DNA from: Pseudeuparius sepicola
Taxonomy: Eukaryota > Arthropoda > Insecta > Coleoptera > Anthribidae
Direction of reading: 5' to 3'
Assembly (NCBI GenBank): GCA_963920635.1
Contig: OY987299.1
Coordinates: forward strand, 66,136,692 to 66,200,691
DNA: 64,000 bases
Shown: positions 33,867 to 45,599 of the stretch, one piece after another
How the letters are laid out: every line of letters starts with the position of its first letter
Numbering within the stretch: the stretch's first letter is position 1
Notes under the pieces: generated by a model
Database searches by the model: none
Told to the model about the DNA's origin: nothing
Seen by the model: the letters and a program-made list of their open reading frames with translations, nothing else
Translations under genes and position numbers: made by a program

Positions 33867-34397
33867 CTACATGAGACCAAATCTCAGACCATGTTTAAAA
33901 GTGTACAAACTTGTGCTGAAAACATCACAATCGGAAAAGAAACGGTTGTAATTATAACACAAGCGGTCAACAACTGCCCTCTGTCCATAGTTTGTTCGAT
34001 GTCTCCTAACATCAAAAAGGACAGTGTGACGTGTCCTACGCATAGGAACTAAAAAGTTTATCTGTTCCAAAAGAGCACCACAGTTCATTACACCGTTCAA
34101 CAGTTTAAACAAAAAGAAGAAAAGAGCCAGTTTTCTTCTGTTCTCGAGGCTCTGTATTCCACACAATAGCAGTCTTGTCTCGTAGCTTATATCTCGGTAG
34201 GGGAAACGAAGCTTAAAGAGGTAATACCTGACAAACTTTCTCTGCACTCTCTCAATTCTTTCGATATAACAAGAGTAGTTAGGCTGCCAAACAATAGAGC
34301 AGTATTCAAGAATGATTCTAACAAGGTAGTTATATAAGGACATTATGGCTCTGCTATCGACAATGTTCCGGGAGTGTCTCATGGTGAAACCAAGCAT
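33867..34397 (-). pseudogene. LINE2 C-terminal coding part
   Basis: A 176-codon frame: MLGFTMRHSRN, then YCSIVWQP, IERVQRKFVRY and a long basic region to a terminal stop. These are the usual sequences downstream of the thumb in Jockey/CR1-like LINE proteins. It would be in one frame with the upstream RT but for the 13-bp triplication at 34488-34526. Confidence 0.7.
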
Positions 34398-34487
34398 TCT
34401 AAAGGCCTTGCAAACGATTGAGTCTATGTGTTGTATAAACGTTAAACCACTGTCAAACGTGACGCCAAGGTTATTGACTGATGTGCT

Positions 34488-34526
34488 GTTTACCAGGGCT
34501 GTTTACCAGGGCTGTTTACCAGGGCT
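34488..34526. repeat. 13-bp unit in three tandem copies
   Basis: GTTTACCAGGGCT three times without interruption, inside LINE2 coding sequence. Two extra units add 26 bp and shift the frame, ending the RT frame at about 34490. Frames on both sides are otherwise compatible, so slippage is the likely inactivating event here. Confidence 0.9.
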
Positions 34527-35359
34527 GTATTATCGATTATGTAAGTATTTTGAATAGGACTAGGAGATCTAGAAAAGCTTATTGTTATACATTTAGAGAT
34601 GTTGAGAGAGAGACCATTGGCATGGCACCATTCAGCGAAACAAGTCAGGTCAGTCTGTAGAGCAAGACTGCTATTGGTGTTAGTAGTAAAAAATTTTAAA
34701 TCGTCCGCAAATAAAAGACATTTGCTATTGTGAAAACAAGATAACACGTCATTTATAAATAGTGAAAACAGGATCGGGCCAATATGCGAGCCCTGAGGCA
34801 CACCAGATATCACCAAAATCTCACAGGACACAGAGTCAAACACAGAGACACGCTGATACCGTCCACACAAGTAGGACTCGATCCACATCAAGAAGTTACC
34901 GCGCACACCAGCTTCAGACCGCTTCTTCAACAGCAGAGCATGGGGAACACTATGAAAGGCCTTGGATAAATCAGTATAAACAGCATCGACCTGCAGGCCA
35001 GCCTCAATTGAAGAGATTAAGAACTGCTGATAAATGCTGAGGTTAATCGCCGTAGAACGCCCCCTGTAGAAGCCATGTTGATTGGGTGAAATGTAGTGTT
35101 TGTAAGTTGCAAAGAGTTCGTCAGTTAAGATGGATTCGAACAATTTAGGTATAATTGATGCAATTGAAATACCTCTATAGTTGGTTATGTCGGATCTATC
35201 ACCTTTCTTGTATACAGGGATAAGTTTAGAGAACTTCCAGACTGACGGAAATCTACCATTGTCAAAGGAACGCTGGAACATCAGACTCAGGAGGAGTGAG
35301 AGGGAGTCGCGACACCCCTTCAAAAAGATGGACGGCAGATTCGAACTTGAATGTGGCAA
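34490..35359 (-). pseudogene. LINE2 reverse transcriptase
   Basis: A long open frame with LIPVYKKGDRSDITNYRGIS, GFYRGRSTAINL, AVYTDLSKAFHSV (first Asp), SGVPQGSHIGPILFSLFIND and the FADD catalytic box at about 34720. All RT motifs are present and intact in this 289-codon stretch. The first few codons (35341-35359) are BEL2 sequence read in complement. The 5' half of the element, including endonuclease, is missing. Confidence 0.8.
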
Positions 35360-36011
35360 AGAGATGAAAAACGTTGAAAATAAGGATCGACCTTATGAAA
35401 TTCTTGTAGATTTTTTAAACGAGCAGTGTGATTCCTTAGAAACTTTAAGCCACTCAAATAATAAAAATAAAGTTAAAAGAAATTATAATCCTGTTATCCA
35501 TCCAAAACAAAAAAACACTTTTCTTTTGAATGCAAAAGCCAATAACGCTTGTTCTGTCTGTCAAAAGGACGGTCATTTCATTTATACTTGCGCTGATTTT
35601 CTCGCAAAATCTCCGGCTGAACGCTACGAAATTGTAAAGACTAACAAATGGTGTCCCAACTGCCTAGGCCTCAAGCATACCCAATCTTATTGCAAATCTC
35701 AAACCGTTTGTCGCAAATGCAGTAAACCTTATCATACTCTCTTACATAATAATAATATAAATTTTCAAAATTATCAACAACCTCAGCGACCGAATGCTAC
35801 TCCATCTCCCTCTATGTGTACTCCACATATTCCGGCACAAGCTTCCACAGCGTTGTGTTGTACAAATACATCTCAACAAAGCACAGTTTTGCTAGGATCC
35901 GCAAAGGTAGATGTCCTTGATTTTCATGGCACATTTAAAAGCGTTCGAGTACTTTTAGATGGTGCCAGTCAGGCAAATTTTATGACCAGTCGATGTTGTA
36001 TAACCGTTTAG
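35340..36011 (+). pseudogene. BEL2 gag zinc-knuckle region and protease start
   Basis: Gag resumes after LINE2. It carries the BEL/Pao cysteine array CSVCQKDGHFIYTC, CPNCLGLKHTQSYC and CRKCSKPYHTLLH (35548-35745), a Gln/Pro-rich linker, then the aspartic protease LLDGASQANF near 35950. The frame breaks at about 36000; the protease continues in frame 35993-36295. Confidence 0.75.
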
Positions 36012-37240
36012 GCTTAACTCACTCACCCCTGTCGTTAGAAATTCGGGGCCTCGGGCAAATGTCATCCGCTGCCACTCGCAAAGTGTCGTGTACCTTTAAG
36101 CCTAAAGGTGAATCTCAACCCCTTATCACGCCCGATTTTGCAATTGTACCAACAATTTGTGAGAATATGCCCTCCTCCAATATGCCTCTAAATTATTTCG
36201 CCCAGTTTTCTCACTTAAACTTGGCCGATGAAGATTTTCATATCTGCGGTCCAATCGATATGCTCTTAGGAAGGATATCTTTGGTTATTTGGTAAAAGAC
36301 GGCACAATCAAAAGCTCTATAAATGCACCCGTTGCCTTAAACACGTTATTAGGTTATGTAATTACCGGTAGAGTGCCTCTGCCGTCCGTCAGGACATTTT
36401 GTACTACTTTAGGTGGAACTTTTGAGTTGAATGAAACCGTCAAGCGTTTCTGGGAACTGGAACAAATCCCTCACGTAATCCCTGTTTCCCCCGATGATGC
36501 AAAAGCAGAAAAAGTATTTCTAAAAACTTTTAAAAGAAACCCAGACGGCAGATACATAGTATCTCTCCCCTTTCGAGATACATATGTTCCGACTTTTAAC
36601 GGAAGTCGTGAGGTAGCTCTTAGAAGATTTTACTCTCTTGAGCGTCGTCTTCTCGCTGACCGCACATTGTTTGAAGAGTATCGTAAATTTGTGCGTGATT
36701 ATCTGGACTCTGACCATATGACACTGATTTCATCTCTAGAGAATTCCTTCGCCTCGTACTATATCCCCCACCACTGCGTAGTCCGCCCTGAAAGTACTAA
36801 TACTTGTTTGCGTAGTCTTCGACGCATCCGCGAAAGATTTTAATCGTCGCTCTCTCAATGATTGTCTGCTTTTAGGACCTAAGCTTCAACAAGATATATT
36901 CTCACTCCTCTTACGATTTCGCCTTCACGCGGTTGTATTCACCGCCGATATTAAACAAATGTATCGACAAATCCTTGTTGAGCCAGACCACCGAAATTTC
37001 CAATGCATATTTTGGAGATTTTCCAATTCTCAACCACCGGAGACCTATAAATTAAATACTAACCTACGGCGTTTCGTCCTCGCCGTTTCTAGCCAGCCGG
37101 ACACTCCTTCAGCTAGCTAGAGACCATAAAAATGATTTTCCCGAAGCATCTTCAATTCTTAAAAAAGATATTTATGTTGATGATGTCCTCTCTGGTGCTT
37201 CAGATGTACGCTTGGCTCTCTCTCTCCAAAAACAATTGAA
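35993..37240 (+). pseudogene. BEL2 protease end and reverse transcriptase
   Basis: 35993-36295 is the protease C-terminal part (IDMLLG). 36289-36843 is the RT N-terminal region with LPFRDTYVP. After a frameshift near 36820 come VFDASAKDFNRRSLND and FTADIKQMYRQ (first Asp). After further breaks the YVDD box is intact at 37172-37183. Unlike BEL1, the catalytic box survives, though the frame does not. Confidence 0.75.
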
Positions 37241-38509
37241 TTGTTAGATGCCGGAAAATTTGAATTACGTAAGTGGGCAAGTAATCATACTCTGCTGGAC
37301 CATTTGGATTCCTCGAATGTCTTGCTAGACCCTCTGTTATTTCATTCCGACAGTGATGCCACAATCAAGATATTAGGGCTTCAATGGCACCCATCGCATG
37401 ATACATTTCTTTACAAAGTAGACACCCAGCAGAAGAGCTGACAAAAAGAAATTTGTTATCAGAACTCGCAAAAATCTTTGACCCTTAGATTTTTTGACCC
37501 CTCTTACTGTATTCATAAAGTTATTAATTCAAGCTTTTTTGTCTTTAGGTCTAGAATGGGATCAGCCTGCTCCCGATGAAATTATATTATGCTGGAAACA
37601 GTACCAACAAGAATTACCTTTGTTATCGCAATTTTCTTTACCTCGCCACATAAGCGTGAATTCTGTCAGATTCTGTGAAATGCACGGCTTCTGTGATAGC
37701 TCGGAGAAGGCATATACTGCCGTAATTTATTTTCGAATTCTCGACAATAAAAAGCAACTATCCATTTATCTGGTATGTGCGATATCAAAGGTAGCTCCTC
37801 TTAAAAGAATAACTCTACCCCGACTAGAGCTATGCGCAGCAGTGCTATTGGCTGATCTAATTTCAACAGTGCTCAAGATCTATGACCACCTCATTTCTTT
37901 TTCTCAAATCTATGCCTGGACAGATTTCCACTGTCACTTTGTCGTGGATCCGTTCTTCTCCTCACAAGTGGTCTACTTTGTAAGCAATCGTATTACCCGA
38001 ATCCAAGAAAAGGTTGACCCTTCTCTCTGGCATCACATACCATCAGAAAACAACCCCGCAGATTGCGGAACTCCTGGTGTATTACCTACTTTTTTTTGCA
38101 GGATACCAAATGGTGGGCGGGGCCGTCATTTCTCAAAATGCAGTCTGGTGTTTGGCCTCAAGAACTCCCTAAATCCTTTCCTGAACCTTCGGAAGAAAAA
38201 CGACACACAGTTCTGATTCAGGTGGTAGAAAATAACCCTTTTATCGATTTGATCAAGTTTTCCTCTTTATCCACAATTAATCGAGTTATGGCATATGTTC
38301 TACGTTTCGTTTCAAATAAATCGAGAATTAAATCGGATTCAGCAGGTTATTTTTCTGCAATGGAATTAGAAAATGCTCTGGTCGCTCTAATAAAAATTGT
38401 ACAGTATGATTCTTTTGAATCAGAAATATCACTTTTAAAAAGGAAAAAAAATCTTTATCGAAATCACCAAGAAAACTTACTCCCTTCCTTGATGAAGACG
38501 GTGTCCTGA
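37241..38509 (+). pseudogene. BEL2 connection, RNase H and linker
   Basis: 37241-37441 follows RT; a stop at 37441 is followed by 37494-38216 with GFCDSSEKAYTAVIYF, TLPRLELCAAVL and IPSENNPADCG. A frame change near 38065 leads to 38063-38509. This is the standard BEL/Pao RNase H layout. Confidence 0.7.
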
Positions 38510-38511
38510 GG

Positions 38512-39662
38512 GTGGGCGGACGTGTGACTCATTCGGAACTTTCATTTGCAAAAAAACATCCCATCTTGCTGCCTGCCTCTCATCGACTTGTTCATCTTAT
38601 CATTGAACACACTCATAAAAAATATTTACACCCTGGATTACAAACGATGCATTATTTGCTATGCCAAAGATATTGGATTCTTTCTCCAAAACGTTCCATA
38701 AAGAAGATTATTTCTTCTTGTATCACGTGATTCAAATGCAACCCTCTCTCTGTTCAACCCATTATGGGTGATCTACCCTCTGCTAGGGTTTGTCAACTTA
38801 AATATTTCTCCAAATGTGGTGTAGATTTCGGTGGGCCTTTCCTTGTAACTCTTGGCAAACACCGAGGCGCAAAGTCGTACCAATCTTACATTTGTTTATT
38901 TGTCTGCTTGGCTAGTAAGGCTATCCACCTGGAATTGGTCACCGACCTGTCGACGGAAGCTCTTTTAGCTGCACTTCGCCGGTTCATGGCGCGCAGAGGT
39001 AAGGTTACCGATATATTTAGTGATTGTGGCACCAATTTTGTCGGTTCTTCGAAGCAGCTCCTCCAAGTAATGAAATCTGCCAGTCTGCAGGAGGGAACTA
39101 GATGGCACTTCAATCTGCCTTCGGCTCCAAATTTTGGAGGTATTTTGGAGAGTGGCATTCGCTCAGTTAAAACTCATTTGGCCCGTGTAGTCGGTACTCA
39201 AATACTTACCTATGAAGAATTTAATACTGTTTTGGTTTCTATTGAGAGTATTTTAAATTCATGTCCGTTTTGTGAGTTAAGTCCCGATCCACATGATTTA
39301 ACCGCCCTGACACCTGGACATTTTTTAAACATGGATCCTCTAAATTCATTTATTGAAGATCTCACTTTTCAAAAATTAGGACATCTCTCACGCTGGCAAT
39401 TTCTCCAACACATGCACCAGAATTTCTGGGAACGTTGGCACCAAGAATACTTTCATAACTCTTGCAAAGGAGCAAATGGTACAATCCCGCTATTCCCATC
39501 TTAATTGATAGCCTGGTGCTTGTTAAGGATGAACTCTTGCCGCCTAAATGGCCTCTGTGCGAACCAAAAAGGGGAATTTTAAACGCCCCGTATCCAAGGT
39601 ATGTCCCTTACCTGTATCGTAATAAGTTACAATACATTTATTTGTCTTGTCTCGTTTATTAA
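38512..39662 (+). pseudogene. BEL2 integrase and C-terminal module
   Basis: 38512-38730 holds the zinc-binding His pair; a stop lies at the Cys pair. 38764-39504 carries the catalytic core, with Asp in CGVDFGGPF, Asp in FSDCGTNF and Glu in NFGGILESGIRSVK, all in one open 246-codon frame. A DUF5641-like LVLVKDELLPPKWPL segment (39505-39560) follows after a frameshift and is cut short. Confidence 0.75.
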
Positions 39663-39748
39663 TTCAATTTCACAATTTTTTTTTTTAATTATTTGGGATC
39701 ACTTTAACATTTTTTTTGGGTAAAATCTATCATTTTAGGTGGGCGGTA

Positions 39749-40174
39749 TGTTCAATCTCCACAATAAATTGGTCTTTATTCTAAAGTATTATTGCAAACT
39801 GAACAAGTTAATTTTGTTGTTTTGTATATATCTACCTTTCCGTGTATATATTCATACAAGTGACAGTCTCTGATTGGCCACCTTCAACGAAGAAGAAGTG
39901 GCCACCCGGAGTGCGCCGCGCCGCAACATACCAATAAATTGGCCGCTTGATTACCACATTTTCGGGATCGTGTACACATCCGGGCGCCACCTCCAAAGTC
40001 GCAGAGTCGGCAGGGACACCTAGGGGACAATCTAACGACGCCATTCAATCAGCAGAAAAGGTAGGCCACAGAAAAAAGGGATTGTCACGTGTCGCAACTT
40101 ACACCAAAAAATTAGGTGTAGCAAACTCAAAAATACAGTCCACTCTTATACAATAAACCTCTCATTTCCATCCA
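39749..40174 (+). repeat. BEL2 3' LTR (426 bp)
   Basis: Same ends as the 5' LTR but lacking about 79 internal bases. Because both LTRs arise from one template at insertion, the difference dates from after integration (deletion here) or from recombination between copies. Confidence 0.85.
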
Positions 40175-41199
40175 ATTATTTTGATTTTTTTTGCAGAGGA
40201 CCATGAAAATGCGTAATAGAAATTAGCCTGCGATAATTTACCAGCGTGTTCTGCGTCCCAAAAAAATGAAAAAGTTCCTATAAACATGGCCTCAAAAATG
40301 CCCCCTAAGAGGGCTATAGCTCCTGAAATGGACACTTTGGCAAACAGTTTTTTTTTTCTAAATATTTCCAGAACGAGCAAAGATAAAATTCTGAAACTTG
40401 GTATGTGACATACCTGGGAGAATAAATCATGAAAAAATCGCACAAAAAATTTGGAGTATTTTTAACCCCTCGACCCCCCTTATTTGGGATGCCTATCATG
40501 AAGAATGTCAAACTATATCTGCCTCGGTAAACGTCAAATCTGACAGGTATATCACATACCAAATTTCAGAATATTAATATTGTTCGTTCTGGAAATATTT
40601 AGAAAAATCATTTGCCAAACTATCCATTTCGAGGGCTATAGCCCCCTTAGGGGACATTTTTGAGGTCATGTTTATAGAAACTTTTTTAATTTTTTTTGTA
40701 TCAACATACATGCTGGTAAATTATGGCAGACTAATTTCCAATAGGCATTTTCATGGCACTCTGCAAAAAAAAAATTCAAAACGAGTTTACTCGAAAACGG
40801 TGCATGCTATCGAAATTCAGGAGCACCTTTTCTTCGTAGAATACCTTCAAATTTCGTAATTTCGTAAGATATCTTGAAAAAAGTTTACAAAAATTTTTTA
40901 GGGTATTTTTAACTCCTTAACCCCCGCATTTGGGACGCCTCTGATTAAGAATGTCTAACTATCGCTACCTCAGTAAATGACAAATCCTCACAGGTACATC
41001 ACATACCAAATTTCAGAATTTCATCTTTGTTCGTTCTGGAAATATTTATAGAAACCCGTTTGTGAAACTGCCCTTTTGGGGGCTGTAGCACCATTAGGGG
41101 GCATGTTTGAGGCCATATTTTTTATAGGAACTTTTTTCATTTTTTAGGTTGCAGAACTTGCTGGTGTATTATGCCAGGCTAATTTCGGGACACCCTGTA

Positions 41200-41942
41200 T
41201 AGTATATTAGTATGTAATTATTGGTTTTACGTAACCAAGAATAATAAAAAAATTATTTGCGGTATGTAGGTAGATATGTTTAAAAAAGTGTGCACCTCAC
41301 TTTTTATTTTATTTTTTGAAAGTATTGAAGATTGCGGGAGGGCGTGCTAATATTTCGAGCTACAACGTCTATGTTTGACAGTAAACTTGAAATCGTTTTT
41401 ATCCCCATCTCCTAATTACATAAAAAAAAAATACTCATAGTACTTATAGATAATCCCAATTGATACCGTCAAGCTCAGTAATTTCGAGTTGATGGGAGAA
41501 AGGCAGCAGGACATAATAATGTATGTACATAAATAAGTTGAACTAGAGAGACCCAGCGACATGCAAAAAAAAGGGGCAAGTAGCCAAGTTTCACGTAGGT
41601 GGCCTCATAGGTGGCTGCCACTACGCGCCCACCTTTTTGCCATGTAAGCACCACGTGTGAGATGAAGTTCTTAAAAGTTTTTAATACATTTTCGCGCTCA
41701 ATATTGTTCCATTCAGTTCAAATCCAATCGCAGACGGTCGTGTCCAAGGCATAATGAAATTTTTGTATCAAAAGTATAGTAGGCAGGCGTCAAACTGACA
41801 CAATTCTCAAATTAATGGTGCCTTTTTATGATTCCGATTAGATTGGCCACAACCAATTTATTGAAGCTGGCATTAACAAATTTTGATAGTTGTTACTCTA
41901 TGCAAAAATAAAGCACTCTTAAAGTTATCTTCATTGCTTCAG
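41200..41942. other. Intronic sequence before the polo linker exon
   Basis: Nothing recognised. The last bases form a modest pyrimidine tract and the TTGCTTCAG acceptor. Confidence 0.45.
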
Positions 41943-42076
41943 GTGACAATGTAGCTGTTACACCGTCAACAAAAGTGATGCATAATTCAATATCTGCTGG
42001 ATCAACAGGTCAAGTTCCTATTTCCCATTTTGATGCGAAAGAGAATTTTGTAACTCTTAGGGCAATGCTACAGAAG
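41943..42076 (+). CDS. polo: Polo, interdomain linker exon
   Basis: 134 bp between acceptor TTCAG (41942) and donor AAG|GTAAGT. Joined to the kinase exon it completes a Gly codon and reads GDNVAVTPSTKVMHNSIS, then HFDAKENFVTLRAMLQK, ending in phase 0. This is the linker between kinase and polo-box domains, normally the least conserved part of the protein. The end leads directly into the next exon's VLKSKPI. Evidence is splice phase, absence of stops and position rather than strong motif identity. Confidence 0.85.
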
Positions 42077-42107
42077 GTAAGTTAATCATCTATCATCTAA
42101 TCATCTA

Positions 42108-42165
42108 TTATTCCTCCCCCACACAAGCATTCAATTGCTTCTGGGGTACTTCTAGTTTGGAGTAT
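42108..42165 (+). repeat. Repeat shared with 62900-62958
   Basis: A CCCCCACACAAGCAT ... CTTCTGGGGTACTTCTAGTT stretch matches the reverse complement of 62900-62958 almost completely. In the latter it follows a splice acceptor at the end of a Cys-rich protein copy, so this may be a detached exon of the same repeat family. Confidence 0.55.
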
Positions 42166-42586
42166 TGTGTTTCTATTAGGCGGCTTATAAACGAACCTAA
42201 AGCAAAGTCAATGTGAGAGAATTTTTTTCTGTACTATAAATAAAACTGAACTTGAACAGAAGCAAAGGAAGAGACTTTTGTCATGTACACAGTGAATTTG
42301 CTTTTTTCTCTTCCTATATGTAAATCCAATTTTATGTATAAATAATAATGAACTGTATGTATACACTGTTATTGGAGCTGGACCAATTACAAATAATATA
42401 GTGGGGAAGTTAGTGTCCAACTCCTTGCACTTTGTGATTAAAATATGCAGCTTTGCAGAGTTGTTGTAGAGTCCAGATATAGTCGATCAAGACCTGTAGC
42501 CACGATCGGACCCTGTGTAAATGATCTGTATTGATGGTTGCCTACCCTCAAGGTTATAATTTCTATACAAATGCTATTGTGGCATT

Positions 42587-42859
42587 ATGTGCGCCTTATG
42601 TGAATTGAAGCATTTGAATATTACTTCATGTCTACACAACGTAATACTATACTATGCACAAAATTATTCAAAGCTCCTGCCTGCACTGCCTTCTGATACT
42701 GTACACAAACTCCAGAGAACAATAAGTAAAAGATCTCAGCAAAATAATTTCCCCTTGATCTCCAGTTCTTCAAGGCAGATTCAAACTAAAGTTAAGGACA
42801 AACTGAGTAGTTTAAAGAAAGACTGCAGCCTCTTTAGTAGAGTACATTTCACTGTGTAA
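42587..42859 (+). other. Open frame of unknown identity
   Basis: A 90-codon frame rich in Ser, Lys and Leu with KVKDKLSSLKKDC near its end. It lies between a shared repeat and the Cys-rich relic and may be part of that repeat. I do not recognise it. Confidence 0.25.
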
Positions 42860-42889
42860 TGGCCAGATTTGGGGATTTAGATGGTTTTT

Positions 42890-43560
42890 TTTTCTCTTGA
42901 GAACCATTCTAGTTTTGTGCTTGACAGAAAGGTGCGAAGATTCTACATTACCAACTGCACCACCAGTAACAGTTAAAATCTTAGACAGACCTGCAATCAT
43001 TCACATGATAAATCCTAGCTTCAGCAACACTTTTGGAGAGTACACAGACCCAACATCAACTTCTTTATTGAAAAAAGAACTGTCTAATATTTAGGGATTG
43101 GACTTGGTTTGAGACAGATATGATGCTGCCAGCTTAAAGAATTCTGTGTGGGTGAAACATGGCACTGGTTCAGTTCGAGTTAGTGTAAGTACCACCATTC
43201 CTAAGAGCTGGGAAATTTTCTCCGAGATAGAACAAATAAACAAGAATTGTTTCACATGTTGGCAATGTTACTACACGATTTCAAGCACTTTCAGAGGTTA
43301 AATTCGACAATGCATTGCCATATACTGAGAAATTGTGATAGTAATGTATGATAGAAGTGGTCATGTTTGGGGACAGATCCCAAAACTACAGCAAATCATT
43401 CCAAGTCTGTCAGAAATGAGATGAATAAAAGAAGAAAATGCCTGTTTGGACAGATCTCCCCATAACTGCCAAAGGATGTCTGGGACTTGTGCATTGCAAA
43501 TGTAAAACAACTAAAGAAGCTTCCCTGACAGAATTATGTTTTTGTGGGGGATAATGTGAA
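42890..43560 (+). pseudogene. Cys-rich repeat-family protein, relic A
   Basis: Pieces in changing frames: ILDRPAIIHMINPSFSNTFG (42990), DRYDAASLKNSV and TTIPKSWEI (43110-43215), FLRDRTNKQELFHML (43218-43262), then PVWTDLPITAKGCLGLVHC with a Cys pattern to 43560. From memory this order matches large uncharacterised protein families repeated in many invertebrate genomes. Function unknown; stops and frameshifts make it a relic. It appears related to the reverse-strand relics at 55560 and 63000. Confidence 0.5.
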
Positions 43561-44879
43561 CAAATCAAATAAAAAGCTATTAGTGGCAAAATAAAAAAGT
43601 ATAAATTTGAAAATGCTACACTTTTCGTTATTTCTCAAAATATCTAAATCCTACTGCTATTGTTATACCCTTACTTAACATACGAAGGAGCTAAATTGAT
43701 TTGTGCATGCAAAATAAAGCGTTTTTCAATCCAACATTTCGTGAAATACGTACCTTATGTTTGCGATTGCACCATTATCATTGTTGGACTCCAGTCATAC
43801 AAGTTGTCCACATGGGGCCCGACCGTGTCTACAATATGTCTTAATTGACTATTTGGTCCCTACAACAACTTCGCAAAGCATCACAGTTTAATCACAGAGT
43901 GCAAGGTACCCACCGATTTTTTTAAAATCACGGCCACACTAACATATCCAACAGGCCTAGTCAAGATTACTTATGTTTGGGTGGGAATTACCTATGAAGG
44001 TAAATTATTACCAATTTTATCTTTTAGAAAATGTTTAGTGTGATAAACCTAAGAAGAAATTTTTGTTATCTAAAACTATTAATTTATAACCTAATTGTTA
44101 TAAACTTTATCAACATTTAACTATTAAGAAATTTATTTAGTTATAATTTAGTTTATTATTAAAACCAGGCTTTGAGGCGAGGAAAATTTTATCAAACATT
44201 TTTTGCCAATATTTACTTCTATTTAACTTTATAGGTGCCCTTATAGTCAAAAGATAATTCATGAAACTCTGGAGGTCATAAAGAAGTGAATTTTGTCTCG
44301 GTATTAATCCCGGTAGGTTAGATCAAACAGGTTAGATAGTTAAGTAATTTCATTTTTACATTTGACCTGTTATATTCCTAAAGTTTTTGGTCATTTTGAG
44401 GTTTATAATAGTAATAGTAACCTCAAAAATACTGTTTTTTGGGGATTGAAAGTAAAAAAGGCTTAAAGAAGGCCAAAATTTCTTATGGTAGAGAAATTAA
44501 TTTGCAGTGTGAAATCATAACCTGAAAATTAAAAATTGAGGTGTAACTTGTTTTGTTAGGTAGGTAGGTATAAGCTGTTATTTGCTATATTTGGATTTAG
44601 CATTATTTTTATATAAAGTATTATTTTTAAATTGGGCCACAAAAGTTAAAAAATGAAGACTTTGAAAATCACCGATGAGATTAGTAAATCAGTGAGTGTT
44701 CCAGCTATTGGACATATTTATTGACATTGGAGAAGTAGTGGAGGTGCAAACAGTGATTAATACGTACTTATTAGAAGCAACAGTAGATAATAATAACAAC
44801 TGGGAAGGTTACAAAGTACTAAGAAATTGGAGAAGAAATTGATAAATCTCTCCATGAGCAGCTTTCTCTTTTGGAGGCC
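43561..44879. other. Intronic AT-rich sequence, nothing recognised
   Basis: No frame longer than about 60 codons has a motif. No ends of mobile elements were identified. Confidence 0.4.
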
Positions 44880-44958
44880 CTCTCACATACATAATATTAT
44901 TACGACGAAAGGGGCAAAACTTACAATCTCAGCTCCACAAACACAGTTTTTTAACTTT

Positions 44959-45005
44959 AACTGTACATATGTTTCAACCCTCCTAGGGAGTCATCTTCAG
45001 CAGTG
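44959..45005 (-). ncRNA. Hammerhead-like ribozyme, PLE2 left copy
   Basis: On the reverse strand: helix I ACTG, core CTGAAGA (fits CTGANGA; 44994-45000), helix II with CTCC/GGAG, GAAA (44972-44975), the palindrome CATATG as minimal helix III, dinucleotide TA and CAGT closing helix I. All core positions are compatible with activity. CTGAAGA instead of CTGATGA is the one unusual core choice. Confidence 0.6.
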
Positions 45006-45599
45006 TAACATTATAGAAAAATCATAGCTAGAAAAAATATTTTAAAATTAGGTAGGAACTTGTATGGAGGAGTAATGAAGTTATACAATAAAATTAGTTA
45101 ATAATAATAGTGGCTTACCTTTCTAGACATGGTAAAATTTTAGTATGCGAAAGTGGAAAATTTATATGAGTAATTATGAAGACAAGGCTTGGTCAAAATT
45201 AAAAAAAAATAATTGAAAACCTATAGGTAATATAGAATGGAGGAATCTGAAAATGATGAAGAAAAATTAGTAAAAAACAGGCCAAAGCACCTTGGCAGAA
45301 GACATGCATCTTACCCTGAGATTATTAAGTCTTCGTAATAATCACAAAATTTTGAGGAATTAAGAACCATTTGGACACTTGTAACGAGATCTCTTGGGGG
45401 TTCCGAAGAACCAAAAATTCATATTAACTCTTTCGAGGAGAATACGTCACGTCACCATTACGATTGAACGCAAAATAATATGTCTGTTGTCTGTCAAATG
45501 TCAGTGTCAAATTGAAGCCGTCGAAATGGAAGAACGGATTGGTCATGCCCGAGAAACTGAGATAATTCATTTTACGGGAAGTATGAAAGCAATAAAAAA

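Larger units (their letters stand above)
33810..35340 (-). mobile_element. LINE2: 5'-truncated non-LTR element inside BEL2 gag
   Basis: Reverse-strand LINE whose 3' end lies near 33810 (an A/T-rich tail in complement) and whose truncated 5' end lies near 35340, where BEL2 gag resumes. It contains most of RT and the whole C-terminal part. Orientation is opposite to BEL2. The exact target duplication was not resolved. Confidence 0.75.
28630..40174 (+). mobile_element. BEL2: BEL/Pao LTR retrotransposon with nested insertions
   Basis: LTRs at 28630-29134 and 39749-40174 are flanked by the 5-bp duplication ATTAT (28625-28629, 40175-40179), the size expected for BEL/Pao. Gag-pol is broken by frameshifts and by a reverse-strand LINE. 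The stretch between 5' LTR and gag is about 3.8 kb, far longer than a normal leader, so it probably holds further insertions. A purine-rich AGGTGGGCGG precedes the 3' LTR. Confidence 0.88.
28380..41197. mobile_element. TA-flanked element split by BEL2
   Basis: Left end CAGGATGTCCCGAAATTAGC (28380 on) and right end, in complement, CAGGGTGTCCCGAAATTAGC (ending 41197) lie inside TA dinucleotides (28378-28379, 41198-41199). Without BEL2 it is about 1.27 kb. The interior repeats a module several times in both orientations (40200-41160): GGGGGCTATAGCCCCC-like hairpins, TGGCAAAC and GTTCGTTCTGGAAATATTT. Tc1/mariner-type ends; no transposase seen. Confidence 0.75.
12372..41942 (+). other. polo: Polo intron, 29.6 kb, packed with mobile elements
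   Basis: Defined by donor GTTTGT at 12372 and acceptor TTGCTTCAG at 41942. The flanking exons join in phase across it (AAA G|GT GAC). It holds the 13.2-kb foldback, a THAP relic, the 3.5-kb foldback, BEL1, the TA-flanked element and BEL2 with nested insertions. Some 30 kb is exceptional for a gene that is compact in many insects. Confidence 0.8.

Noticed and set aside
34762..35040. 92-codon forward frame rich in Arg/His/Gln
   Set aside because: Antisense shadow of the LINE2 reverse transcriptase.
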